A DNA stretch of 64,000 nucleotides from an uncultured Bacteroidota bacterium (GTDB lineage: Bacteria; Bacteroidota; Bacteroidia; Flavobacteriales; Flavobacteriaceae). Shown here in pieces: positions 51,513-60,772 of this stretch; position 1 is the stretch's first letter; every line of letters begins with the position of its first letter. The translations under genes were made by a program, and so were the position numbers. Below the pieces are notes generated by a model that had not been told where the DNA came from, did not search any database, and saw nothing but the letters and a program-made list of their open reading frames with translations. The stretch covers positions 25,035-89,034 of the forward strand of contig CACEKJ010000003.1 in NCBI GenBank assembly GCA_902560045.1, in the 5' to 3' direction.

Positions 51513-51956
51513 ATGTCTTTATTTAAAAGCGTTTCCATTTTTGTGATGAGCTTTATGTATGTTTATATTGGAATTAAACACTTTACATCACCTCAGTATT
51601 TTTTAAACATAACACCCCCACAAATTCCACATAAACTATTTGCAGTTTATTTTACAGGTCTGCTAGAGATTTTAGGAGGCTTTTTTCTGCTTTTTAATAA
51701 AACAAGAAAGTTTGGAGCATATACACTTATCTTTCTTTTAATTATTGTGTTTCCTGCAAACATATACCTATATGTTTCTGAGGCAGCTCAAAACCTCATG
51801 GGGATTAGTAAAACACAAGCTCTTGTTAGGCTGCCTTTTCAAATCCCTTTGATTGTTTTGGCTTATTGGCACTCAAAAGAAAACCATCCTAAATGGATGG
51901 TTTATTTCTCGTCTGCAGTTTTTATTCCTACAATTTTCTATTTTGCCACTATATAA
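51513..51956 (+). CDS. DoxX-like membrane protein
   Basis: A 147-residue protein with four membrane helices and the DoxX-type pattern MYVYIGIKHFTSPQYFLNI followed by YFTGLLEILGGFFLLF, VFPANIYLY and ALVRLPFQIPLIVLAYW. Members are small quinone-related or unknown-function membrane proteins. No functional residues are diagnostic. Its stop directly abuts the end of the convergent M1 peptidase gene. Confidence 0.8.
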   Translation: MSLFKSVSIFVMSFMYVYIGIKHFTSPQYFLNITPPQIPHKLFAVYFTGLLEILGGFFLLFNKTRKFGAYTLIFLLIIVFPANIYLYVSEAAQNLMGISKTQALVRLPFQIPLIVLAYWHSKENHPKWMVYFSSAVFIPTIFYFATI

Positions 51957-53942
51957 TTATTCAGAGCTTGGATACCAATAGTTGTTTTTTGCATCAACGT
52001 CAGGATATTCAAAATCCGGATCAATCATTACCTTTTCAAAAGCCTCTGTGCTTTCCACCAAGAACTTCCAGTCGACATTGTTTTTCCAGACTTCAACAGG
52101 GAGAGTTTTTCTAATCTTTTTACCGCTTACGGTAGTAATTTCTAATTTTACTGGCATTGGAATTTCTCTCATATTTTTAACAGTGATATAAGCCCCTTTA
52201 CTAGGATCCCCTAAAATGTATTGAACATCTGTAATCGCTTGATCAAGCGCCCAGTTATTTAACACCCAGGACCTCCAAAACCAACCAAGATCTTCACCTG
52301 AAACATCTTCCATGGTTCTAAAAAAATCATCGGGAGCAGGGTGCTTATAAGCCCAGCGATTGATATACTCTTTAAAAGCATCATCAAATCTCTTAGCGCC
52401 TAAAACATTATCTCTTAACAACCACAAAACCATTGCAGTTTTTCTGTATTGTAACCCCATATTGTCCTCGATTAGATTATCAGGAGCGGTAATAGTAGGC
52501 TCAACTTTATCAGAGTAAAAACCATAAGTAAACACCATCATGTGTTGATTTGGCTTTCCGGAATAATACTCCCCTTCATTAAACTCTTCAGTGCAAATAT
52601 CATTTACAAAAGAGTTAAAACCTTCATCCATCCACCCATATAGCCTCTCATTTGATCCAACAATCATCGGAAACCAGTTGTGACCAAATTCGTGATCCGT
52701 TACACCCCATAAGCTCTGACCCTTTGACGCATAATAACAAAAAGAGACACCAGGGTACTCCATTCCTTTTACATTTCCCGCAACGTTTATAGCTGTTGGA
52801 TAAGGGTATTCAAACCACCTTTCTGAATAATGCTCTACGGAGGCTTTGGTATATTCCGTTGATCTTTCCCAAGCATTTCCTCCATAACTTTCTATTGGGT
52901 ATGCAGAAATAGCCATTGATTTTTTCCCACTAGGCAAATTAATTCTAGCAGCATCAACGATGAATGCTGATGATGAAGCCCAAGCAACATCTCTAGCATT
53001 CTCAATCCTAAATTTCCAGGTTATCATTTCTCTTCCAATTGGTCTTGAGTCGGAATCATTAATTTCTTCAGCTGATCTAATCATTACCGTTTCGTCACTT
53101 GCCTCCGCTTTTGCCCATCTGTCAAGCTGATCTAAAGTATAGGTTTCAAGAGGGTTTAACAGCTCTCCAGAGCAAACAACAATATGGTCTGATGGCGCAG
53201 TTATATTAACATTGAAATCACCATATTCTAGATAGAACTCGCCTTGACCTGTGTAAGGTAAAATATTCCAACCCCTTAAATCGTCATAAACACACATCCT
53301 TGGGTACCATTGAGCAACGGTATAAACTTTTCCATTATCTGTTCTAAGGATCCCCATTCTATCAGAACCATAATCAGGTGAAATAAATGAAAAATCAATT
53401 TTTAACGAGAGTTTGCCCCCATTTGCCTTTAATGGTTCTGGCAAAATGACCTTCATACGCGTGTCATAAATTTCATATTCCAAATCGATTATTGCACGAT
53501 TTTTACTTCCTCTTTCAGGGATAATTTGAACAGCAGAGATTTTAAAACCACCATCAAGTTTTTGACCCTTTGATCCGTTTCTGCTTCCAGTCAATGGAAT
53601 AATAGCATTTCCTCTTGAGTCTTCTTTAAATATATTTTGATCCATATGTAACCACAAAAAGTCTAATTCATCAGGGCTATTATTAGTATACCTGATAATC
53701 TCTTTTCCAATTACTATGTCGGAAAGCGTATCTAACTCAACATTTATATTATAATCAGCTCTATTCTGCCAATATTTATGACCTGGCTTACCACTAGCAG
53801 ATCTTGTTTCCGTTGATGGGGAGCTATAAAATTCTGTTTTAAAGGCTTTAACATAGTTGTATGTTGATTCTTCCGATTTTTGTGAGTTTCCTTTTGGTGA
53901 GTAGATCAAAAAGGCTACAATAAGTAAAATTATTTTTTTCAT
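51957..53942 (-). CDS. M1 family metallopeptidase (secreted), copy 2
   Basis: A 661-residue exported M1 peptidase (signal peptide to about residue 20, SPKGNSQ). The catalytic motif is TDHEFGHNWF (HExxH near residue 416), then GWMDEGFNSF with the third zinc ligand. GNVKGMEYPGV corresponds to the exopeptidase GxMEN motif. It is related to the protein at 33944 but longer and clearly diverged. It probably degrades peptides in the periplasm, alongside the M3 lipoprotein encoded just upstream on the other strand. Confidence 0.9.
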   Translation of the reverse strand: MKKIILLIVAFLIYSPKGNSQKSEESTYNYVKAFKTEFYSSPSTETRSASGKPGHKYWQNRADYNINVELDTLSDIVIGKEIIRYTNNSPDELDFLWLHMDQNIFKEDSRGNAIIPLTGSRNGSKGQKLDGGFKISAVQIIPERGSKNRAIIDLEYEIYDTRMKVILPEPLKANGGKLSLKIDFSFISPDYGSDRMGILRTDNGKVYTVAQWYPRMCVYDDLRGWNILPYTGQGEFYLEYGDFNVNITAPSDHIVVCSGELLNPLETYTLDQLDRWAKAEASDETVMIRSAEEINDSDSRPIGREMITWKFRIENARDVAWASSSAFIVDAARINLPSGKKSMAISAYPIESYGGNAWERSTEYTKASVEHYSERWFEYPYPTAINVAGNVKGMEYPGVSFCYYASKGQSLWGVTDHEFGHNWFPMIVGSNERLYGWMDEGFNSFVNDICTEEFNEGEYYSGKPNQHMMVFTYGFYSDKVEPTITAPDNLIEDNMGLQYRKTAMVLWLLRDNVLGAKRFDDAFKEYINRWAYKHPAPDDFFRTMEDVSGEDLGWFWRSWVLNNWALDQAITDVQYILGDPSKGAYITVKNMREIPMPVKLEITTVSGKKIRKTLPVEVWKNNVDWKFLVESTEAFEKVMIDPDFEYPDVDAKNNYWYPSSE

Positions 53943-54015
53943 TTTTTATAAAATTAATCAGCTAAATAAAGCGATAATAGTGGGCAAATTTACAAAACTT
54001 AAGTCTATAAAAACA

Positions 54016-54048
54016 AAAACCCCCAGCCTGATTAGAGCTGGGGGTTTT
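54016..54048 (-). terminator. Terminator after the sortilin-like gene
   Basis: A 12-bp stem AAAACCCCCAGC / GCTGGGGGTTTT with a 9-base loop. On the minus strand it is followed by a T-rich run, ending transcription 20 bases after the gene at 54068. Confidence 0.88.
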
Positions 54049-54067
54049 CTATTAACTAAAACTTGAT

Positions 54068-57000
54068 TTAGTCCAGCACAATTGGAGCACCGGCCTCCTC
54101 CAAGATTTTCCCTACTTCTTTGACTTTCTCAAAGTAGGCGTCCATTTCAGGTTTTACCCTATTGAACATTTCTTTTGCAATATCAAAACTTTTCATATGC
54201 TGCTGTGTTGGCCCATAAGAATTAGGATACCAACCACCTCTCGCAGTTGAAAGTCGATCGCTGATTGTTAAAAAGTCTTTCTCTCCAACCTCTGCTTTAG
54301 CTTCACTTCCACCAACCTTTCTTTCAAGCATATTCATAGTTTCTGTTAGCTCATATACAGATTTGCTTGCTTCAGGAATATTGGTTGTTATTTGCATAAG
54401 CATTCTTTGGTAGGTTGAAACTCTTGTGTTTGCTTTTTCAAACTTATGTTGATATGAATTCACCACTGATGAAAAACCCGCAAGATTTTTATAATATTGA
54501 TCATGTTCATCTTCCATAGGGTTGGTTAGAGTTCCAGACCTTATTTTTTCAACTTGTAATTCTACAGGACCAGCAATTTCCGTAACCACTCCATTAACTC
54601 TTTTATTTAAAAACAGGTCATAAGTACCAGGCTCTACCTGTCTAGTAATTCCACCATAACCTCTCCAACCTCTTGAGCTTCTTGAAGAAGCTTTAATTGT
54701 AGTAGGCATCGATCTGGTTAAATTCCAGTTTACTCTTGAAAGTCCTTTTCTAAGAGGCCCAGAAATTTTAGTAACAATTTCCCCAGCTTTATCTTTTACA
54801 ACAAGAATAACCTGGTTTTTTTGTTCAGAATTTTCTTTATCTAATTCCTCCCAGCCAGGAAAAGGAATATCTCCATCTTTTTTAGACTTTTCGGATTTTT
54901 TCCTTTCTGATTTCATTGATGAAGGAGCGTCTTTTACAAAATATGTAATACTAGCACCATACTGAGGGTTTTTAGCATAATATGTTTGACCACCATCACT
55001 ACTCGTTCCACCAGGAATTTGATTAAACTGAAGCGCTTTTCTTGGCTTAAAAATTACACCGTCTTTACTCAAAGTCTCCTCACTTAAATCTCTTAAGGCA
55101 CTATAGTCATCAAGAATATAAAAACTTCTACCAAAAGTTGCTAAGACAAGGTCATTTTCTCTTTTTTGAATTGCAATATCTCTAACAGGAATTGTCGGAA
55201 GACCATTAGAAAACTTATGCCATTTTTCACCTTGGTTTAAACTAATATATACACCATACTCAGTCCCAAGAAAAAGAAGGTTTGGATTTACATGATCTTG
55301 AACAATTCTCCAAAGCAATGTCCCGTCAGGAATTCCCTCAGAAATAGAAGTCCATTTTTTTCCACCATTTGATGTTTTAAATATATACGGCTTGTAGTCA
55401 CCAAACTTGTGGTTGTCTAGCAGCACATAGGCAGTTTCAGTGTCATGAAGATCTGCTTTTATGTCATTTACAAAAGCACTTGATGGTGTGTCAGGTAGAT
55501 TGTCAACTGTCATTTTTGACCAGCTAGCACCCCCGTCTTTAGTATATTGAATTATTCCATCGTCAGTTCCAGCATATAAAATATTTTCATCAATTCTTGA
55601 TTCAGACAATGATGTAATAGTATTGTAGGTAGACATAGCATAAACATCCCACGCATTGTCAAAACTTTGAGTCCTTCCCATAATTGGAAGCGCAAGCCTT
55701 TCTTCATCTTTGGTTAAATCTCCAGAAACTGCAGTCCAGCTATCCCCTCTGTTTTCAGACCTCCAAACTCTTTGTGTACCAAAATATAATCTCTTTGGGT
55801 CGTGGTAACTTACAAGAATTGGAGAATCCCAATTAAATCTTTCATAAGGCTCGTCTATACCTTCTTGAGGCCTAACACTAACAGCTTCTCCATTAGTCAT
55901 ATCAATTCTGTTAATATATCCTTGCTGTGACTGAGCGTAAATAATATCTGGATTTCCAGGCTCAGTGGCAGGTTGGTGACCATCACCACCCAATACAACA
56001 TACCAATCAGCGTTTGAAATACCACTTCTTTTAAATGTTCTTGAAGGACCTCCTTGCGTATTGTTGTCTTGTGTTCCTCCGTAAATATTGTAGAATGGCT
56101 CTGCGTCATCAACAGCAAGTTTATAAAACTGTGTTAAAGGAAGGTTTCCTACAAACTTCCAGCTTGCAGAGTCATCAAAAGATTCATAAATACCACCATC
56201 TGTTCCGATTAGCATGTAATTTGGATCATTTGCTTTAAATGTCAATGAATGATTGTCAGAATGTTTTTTTCTTTCGGTCATAGTGTAGAAAGTCTTTCCT
56301 CCATTGTCTGACACCAAAACTCTTACATTCATCAAATAAATTTTGTCAAAAACATGTGGCGAAGCAACAAGCTCTTGGTAATAGTGAGGCCCTGTACCGC
56401 CAGAAACTGTATCGGACATTTTTGACCAACTACCACCGCTATTTTCAGATCTATAAACTGCTCCAGCTCTTTTATCAAGCTCAACAGCAGCATATAATAC
56501 ATTCGGTTGCATAGGAGAGATAGCTAAACCGATTTTTCCTTTGTTTGATCCTGGAAGGCCTTTATCAATTTTAGACCAACTGTCTCCTCCATTAACACTT
56601 TTATATAGTGATGTGCCTGGACCGCCACCAATAAGAGCAGCAACATTTCTGTGTTTTTGCCAGCTTGCAGCGTAGAGAATATCTGGGTTTGTTGGATCAA
56701 TTACTAAATCAGTAACACCTGTCCATTCGTTAATTTCTAATGTATTTTTCCATGTTTTTCCACCATCTGTTGTTTTGAACAATCCTCTTTCACCTCCTGG
56801 GCTCCATAAAGGACCTTGAGATGCTACCCAAAGTGTGTTAGGGTCTTCTGGATGAACAATAATTTTGGAAATATGTTCAGATTTTTTTAAACCCATATCT
56901 TTCCAAGATTTCCCACCATCTTTACTGTGATAAACTCCGTGTCCAATTCCAACATGTCTTCCACCAACATTTTCACCTGTACCAAGCCAAATGGAAGAAT

Positions 57001-57328
57001 TGTTATGAGGATCAATAGTTATACAGCCAGTTGAATAAAAAGGCATATTATCGGTAAGCGGCATCCAAGTTGTTCCTGCATTTTCGGTTTTCCATACACC
57101 ACCAGAACCCACAGCTACATACCAAACATTTTCATTTTTGGGATCGATTGCTATATCAGCAATTCTACCCGACATGAAAGCAGGCCCAATACTTCTAAAT
57201 TTAAATCCATTAAGTGCAGATTTAACAGGATTTTTCGATTTTTTTGACTCCTTAGAGCTTTGACCCACAACAAGATTATGAGAGAAAAGTATAGCTAAGG
57301 AAACTAATAATAGCTTCAATGATTTCAT
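54068..57328 (-). CDS. Sortilin/VPS10-like beta-propeller protein (BNR repeats), secreted
   Basis: A 1086-residue exported protein (signal peptide ending SHNLVVGQ, about 1-24). About residues 40-760 form beta-propeller repeats with at least seven Asp-box motifs: SKDGGKSW, TTDGGKTW, SVNGGDSW, SENSGGSW, SENRGDSW, TKDGGASW and TSNGGKKW. The C-terminal third contains a beta-sandwich-like region (GEIVTKISGPLRKGLSRVNW) and a helical tail. No T9SS sorting domain is visible. Family members are large secreted proteins of unsettled role, often called VPS10/sortilin-like or glycosyl-hydrolase-like. I use the ATG at 57328, which starts the signal peptide. Confidence 0.85.
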   Translation of the reverse strand: MKSLKLLLVSLAILFSHNLVVGQSSKESKKSKNPVKSALNGFKFRSIGPAFMSGRIADIAIDPKNENVWYVAVGSGGVWKTENAGTTWMPLTDNMPFYSTGCITIDPHNNSSIWLGTGENVGGRHVGIGHGVYHSKDGGKSWKDMGLKKSEHISKIIVHPEDPNTLWVASQGPLWSPGGERGLFKTTDGGKTWKNTLEINEWTGVTDLVIDPTNPDILYAASWQKHRNVAALIGGGPGTSLYKSVNGGDSWSKIDKGLPGSNKGKIGLAISPMQPNVLYAAVELDKRAGAVYRSENSGGSWSKMSDTVSGGTGPHYYQELVASPHVFDKIYLMNVRVLVSDNGGKTFYTMTERKKHSDNHSLTFKANDPNYMLIGTDGGIYESFDDSASWKFVGNLPLTQFYKLAVDDAEPFYNIYGGTQDNNTQGGPSRTFKRSGISNADWYVVLGGDGHQPATEPGNPDIIYAQSQQGYINRIDMTNGEAVSVRPQEGIDEPYERFNWDSPILVSYHDPKRLYFGTQRVWRSENRGDSWTAVSGDLTKDEERLALPIMGRTQSFDNAWDVYAMSTYNTITSLSESRIDENILYAGTDDGIIQYTKDGGASWSKMTVDNLPDTPSSAFVNDIKADLHDTETAYVLLDNHKFGDYKPYIFKTSNGGKKWTSISEGIPDGTLLWRIVQDHVNPNLLFLGTEYGVYISLNQGEKWHKFSNGLPTIPVRDIAIQKRENDLVLATFGRSFYILDDYSALRDLSEETLSKDGVIFKPRKALQFNQIPGGTSSDGGQTYYAKNPQYGASITYFVKDAPSSMKSERKKSEKSKKDGDIPFPGWEELDKENSEQKNQVILVVKDKAGEIVTKISGPLRKGLSRVNWNLTRSMPTTIKASSRSSRGWRGYGGITRQVEPGTYDLFLNKRVNGVVTEIAGPVELQVEKIRSGTLTNPMEDEHDQYYKNLAGFSSVVNSYQHKFEKANTRVSTYQRMLMQITTNIPEASKSVYELTETMNMLERKVGGSEAKAEVGEKDFLTISDRLSTARGGWYPNSYGPTQQHMKSFDIAKEMFNRVKPEMDAYFEKVKEVGKILEEAGAPIVLD

Positions 57329-57412
57329 ACAATTAAATTTTTTGTTTCTGTCCACTCGTTCTGCATTGATCGCAAAACGGTCTACTAAAATACAAAATTT
57401 TTTAAATTGTAA

Positions 57413-58435
57413 TTATCTTAAGCCTATTGAAACTCCTGCATTTATAGAGTTGTAATCATTAATGGTATAGTCTAAAAAGAATTTTATCCCTGGGAAATTC
57501 AAAGAAACGCCGACATTTTTTTTCAAATAATCAAGTTTATTTTCGATAGAAACAGGATCAGTAACTGAAATTTGAATGCTTTCATTTCCAGAAATAGACG
57601 AGCTATAGTTTAAAACATAGTTGCCGTTAATTTTAAATTCGCTTTTCGTGTTAACTTTAGAAATGGACGAATAAATACTGAAAACCTTCAGATCTATTGA
57701 TCCAACTAGCCCGTAAGAGAAACTGTTTATGTCCAAATTCATTCCTTGATCGCTACCTTGAATTTGTGAATTAACACCAAAATTATACGAACCATTTGTA
57801 GAGGAATGAGTAGCTAACATAGCAATGTTTAAAGGCAAAACCTTTCCAGGTTTAAAATATTGCATTAGGTTATGCTTAACCCCAAAACCTAGCGAAGAAA
57901 GCTTCGCTCCTTTAAATTTTGACTCGGGTATATATCTTAAAATTAAATCAGTTTTAAAGGGCAGGCCTAATGAGAACTGTATGTTTGGTAGAATCATTCG
58001 CCCTTCCTTCAAAATAGAGCCATATCCGTTTGCTGCAGGAAAATTAGCTGAAATTGTGTAGTCTTCACCGGCTGGTTGAAAATCTACACTAAAACTTTCG
58101 CTGGTTTCTTGACCAAAAATCGATGGGCTAGTATTTGAACTTGAAGTAAGGTTGTTAAATCCAGCAATCTCAAAGCTTTTTTCAGAGTCAGGAATCTCAA
58201 CTGCGGAAGCAAAAAAGGTAAGGTCAAAACCAAATTTTTTATGTGTCTTGGCGCTTCTGGACCACCCTTCGTTCATTGAAACCTGAAGAGACTTAAATAA
58301 GGGGCTAAAATAATTATTAACCAGAAGATTTTTATCTTCTTCTGAGGCTAATAAGAAATTCTCTACACCAGTTATATTTTGAGAAATGTTGGTTTGAAAA
58401 ATTAAAAGGGATGTGACAAGAAATAATTTTTTCAT
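57413..58435 (-). CDS. DUF6588 family outer-membrane-like protein
   Basis: A 340-residue exported protein (signal peptide to about residue 18). The mature protein alternates polar and hydrophobic residues in strands typical of an outer-membrane beta-barrel (TDLILRYIPESKFK, SLGFGVKHNLMQYF, VGVSLNFPGIKFFLDYTI) and ends in the aromatic/hydrophobic pattern SINAGVSIGLR. The conserved N-terminal stretch GWSRSAKTHKKFGFDL suits the uncharacterised flavobacterial DUF6588 family. A porin or transport role is possible but unproven. It directly follows the amidohydrolase gene. Confidence 0.7.
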   Translation of the reverse strand: MKKLFLVTSLLIFQTNISQNITGVENFLLASEEDKNLLVNNYFSPLFKSLQVSMNEGWSRSAKTHKKFGFDLTFFASAVEIPDSEKSFEIAGFNNLTSSSNTSPSIFGQETSESFSVDFQPAGEDYTISANFPAANGYGSILKEGRMILPNIQFSLGLPFKTDLILRYIPESKFKGAKLSSLGFGVKHNLMQYFKPGKVLPLNIAMLATHSSTNGSYNFGVNSQIQGSDQGMNLDINSFSYGLVGSIDLKVFSIYSSISKVNTKSEFKINGNYVLNYSSSISGNESIQISVTDPVSIENKLDYLKKNVGVSLNFPGIKFFLDYTINDYNSINAGVSIGLR

Positions 58436-59578
58436 TTATTCAAATAATGATTTATCAATTGAGGGAAACAGCTTAAGGGCATTTTTATAGTAAACTTTTT
58501 TTAAAACTTCATCGGGAAGGTTTAATCCGTACATTTTCCAAAAAGCATGCCTTTTTCTAAAATAACTAAAGTACTCATCATCAGATTCTAAAACTCTAAA
58601 ATAGGTGTAAAATTCTTCTTTATTGTAGGAATCCTTACCGAACATAATCCTGTCTTGATAATCAATAAAAAATTGTCTCGCAGTTTTCGGTTGCCTTCCA
58701 AGCTCAGCAATCACTGCTCCAAATTCCGTAACAACGTTCGGGTACCTGTCAAGATGTTCGCCAAGTCTTTTCAAATCATTGCCCATCCATCCAAGGTGAG
58801 CATTGATAAATGTTGTTTTTTTGTGTCTTTCAAAAATCGTATGCTGTTCCTTGATAATATCTTCAAATGGGGGAATAAAATCTGAATCTCCGTAATACCT
58901 ATTAGGCTTTTCTTTTAATTCAAACCACCTCTCATTTTGACCATCTTTGTCTTGCCAAAACTGAAAAGGATCAGCGGAGTGGATTAAAACAGGAATACCT
59001 AGTTCCCCACAAACCTCCCATATAGGACCAAGCCTTTCATCGTCAACCGCAACCCGATTTCCTTTGGAGTCTTTATTTGTTAAGCCTAAACTTTTGTAGA
59101 CTTTCAACCCAATTGCACCTTTAGTAACAGCATCCCTTATTATACTTACTTGGTTTTCGATATGATTTTCGAGATCAATGGAATTAAAGTCAACATTTAC
59201 AAACAAACCAATCCTCCCGGGCTGATTTTCTTTTATGTTCTCTGTTGATTTTTCAAAATACAGATCTTTAGCAGCTTGAGGACCGAACCCAGAACCACTA
59301 AGGTTAACAATGTATCCCATATTTATTTCATCCATCTCTGCAATGAGCTCGTTAAGATCCATTAGGGGCATATTCCACAAATGACTGTGAACATCAATGA
59401 AAGTGAATTTAGCCTTTTTTATTATCTCCCCTTCAACTTTTAAAGATGACGGGGGATCATAATCCTCAAAGCTCATTATGTTGTTTTTGTATTGAACAGT
59501 GTAAATAGCATAATAAATGGATAATGTTATAACGAAAACAAACCCTAATGCTTTAAACAAATTTTTTAAACCAAACAT
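58436..59578 (-). CDS. Amidohydrolase family (TIM-barrel metal hydrolase), membrane-anchored
   Basis: A 380-residue protein with an N-terminal membrane helix (about 8-26) and an amidohydrolase-2 barrel. The metal ligands appear in order: IDVHSHLWN (about 62-70), then VLIHSADPFQFW, FINAHLGWMGND and IMFGKDSYNKEE. The anchor suggests the enzyme faces the periplasm. The substrate is unknown; relatives include decarboxylases and lactone hydrolases. It lies between the DUF6588 and DUF2911 genes, with gaps of zero and four bases, in a probable operon starting at ribE. Confidence 0.82.
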   Translation of the reverse strand: MFGLKNLFKALGFVFVITLSIYYAIYTVQYKNNIMSFEDYDPPSSLKVEGEIIKKAKFTFIDVHSHLWNMPLMDLNELIAEMDEINMGYIVNLSGSGFGPQAAKDLYFEKSTENIKENQPGRIGLFVNVDFNSIDLENHIENQVSIIRDAVTKGAIGLKVYKSLGLTNKDSKGNRVAVDDERLGPIWEVCGELGIPVLIHSADPFQFWQDKDGQNERWFELKEKPNRYYGDSDFIPPFEDIIKEQHTIFERHKKTTFINAHLGWMGNDLKRLGEHLDRYPNVVTEFGAVIAELGRQPKTARQFFIDYQDRIMFGKDSYNKEEFYTYFRVLESDDEYFSYFRKRHAFWKMYGLNLPDEVLKKVYYKNALKLFPSIDKSLFE

Positions 59579-59582
59579 AGAC

Positions 59583-60122
59583 TTATTCTATTGGAATTGA
59601 CACGGAGGTTTTATCCCACTTAAGGTTCATTTTTAAACCCAAAGAATCTTTTGAGAAGTCTATTGTAAATTGCTCCACGCTCTCCTCTAATTTAGAATTT
59701 GAAGGAGCCTTTATGGTTAAAACGTCTTTAGAGTAGTCAGGTTCAGAAATTGCAAAGAATTTGTCAGCCTCTGAGTTTAACACAACTTTCCAGCTTTCAA
59801 CGTTTGGAATTGTATAAAGCCTGTATTTCCCAGCTTTTACCTTTTCTTTGTTAAAGATAATGTCATTTGAGGTTTCAAATGTCGTAGCAGCATTTGCTCC
59901 AGTTCTCCAATAATTTCGAAAAGGTACAAGAGCGCCCTCCTCTTTTGAACCAAATATCAAACGACCGTTTTTATATGGACGACTGTAAATTACCTCAAAG
60001 TCTGAATTGTCAGCGCTATAGTTAACAGTTTCTTTCGGGCTAAGCGGAAAAGCTATCATGTAAGATATGTATAAGACAAAAGCCAAAAGTACGGCTCCAA
60101 ATATTTTTAAAAATGTTTTCAT
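59583..60122 (-). CDS. DUF2911 family protein
   Basis: A 179-residue protein with an N-terminal membrane or signal helix (about 5-27) and a compact beta-rich domain. The conserved stretches DFEVIYSRPYKNGRLIFG, PFRNYWRTGANAATTFE and AGKYRLYTIPN are those of DUF2911, common in Bacteroidota and of unknown function. Three bases separate it from ribE upstream. Confidence 0.85.
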   Translation of the reverse strand: MKTFLKIFGAVLLAFVLYISYMIAFPLSPKETVNYSADNSDFEVIYSRPYKNGRLIFGSKEEGALVPFRNYWRTGANAATTFETSNDIIFNKEKVKAGKYRLYTIPNVESWKVVLNSEADKFFAISEPDYSKDVLTIKAPSNSKLEESVEQFTIDFSKDSLGLKMNLKWDKTSVSIPIE

Positions 60123-60125
60123 TAT

Positions 60126-60716
60126 TTATGGTTTTAGGTTATTAAATCTAGCAAGATACTTGCCAATCATGTCGTATTCGATATTTACTATGTTTCCGGG
60201 CTCTAGATATTTAAACGTTGTGTTTTCATAGGTATAGGGTATAATTGTCACACTAAAGGAGTTTTCTTTTATACCAAACAAAGTTAAGCTAACCCCGTCA
60301 ATACATATTGATCCTTTTTCAATAACAAGATCTGCCATTTCTTTTTCAAACTCAAACTTAAAAATCCAGCTTCCTTGGTTTAAAACTTTGTCTGTACAAA
60401 CTGCAGTTCCATCAACGTGACCCTGAACCAGGTGCCCATCCAATCTTTCTCCAAGTTTCATTGCTCGCTCAAGATTTATATGATCTCCTACATTAAAGTT
60501 TTTTAAAGATGATTTGTCAAGAGTCTCTTTTACAGCAGTTACAGTGTGCGCGTCGGTTTTTAAATCAACAACCGTTAAACATACTCCATTATGAGAAATA
60601 CTTTGGTCTATTTTAAGCTCTTTGCTAATACTGCTTTTTACTGTAAAATCAACATTACCCTGGCTGACATTAATATTTGTGATTTTTCCTAAACTTTCTA
60701 CGATTCCGGTAAACAT
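60126..60716 (-). CDS. ribE: Riboflavin synthase, alpha subunit
   Basis: Dismutates two lumazine molecules to riboflavin. The 196 residues contain two lumazine-binding barrels: MFTGIVESLGKI with SHNGVCLTVV, and the second with LDGHLVQGHVDGTA and GVSLTLFGI. It is divergent from pdxA and may head an operon with DUF2911, the amidohydrolase and DUF6588. The intergenic sequence has TAAATTTA, a one-mismatch -7 box that reads the same on both strands. Confidence 0.96.
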   Translation of the reverse strand: MFTGIVESLGKITNINVSQGNVDFTVKSSISKELKIDQSISHNGVCLTVVDLKTDAHTVTAVKETLDKSSLKNFNVGDHINLERAMKLGERLDGHLVQGHVDGTAVCTDKVLNQGSWIFKFEFEKEMADLVIEKGSICIDGVSLTLFGIKENSFSVTIIPYTYENTTFKYLEPGNIVNIEYDMIGKYLARFNNLKP

Positions 60717-60772
60717 AATCTCTCGTTAATTTGATAAATTTACAGAAATATTACTAGATAATTATAATTCCC

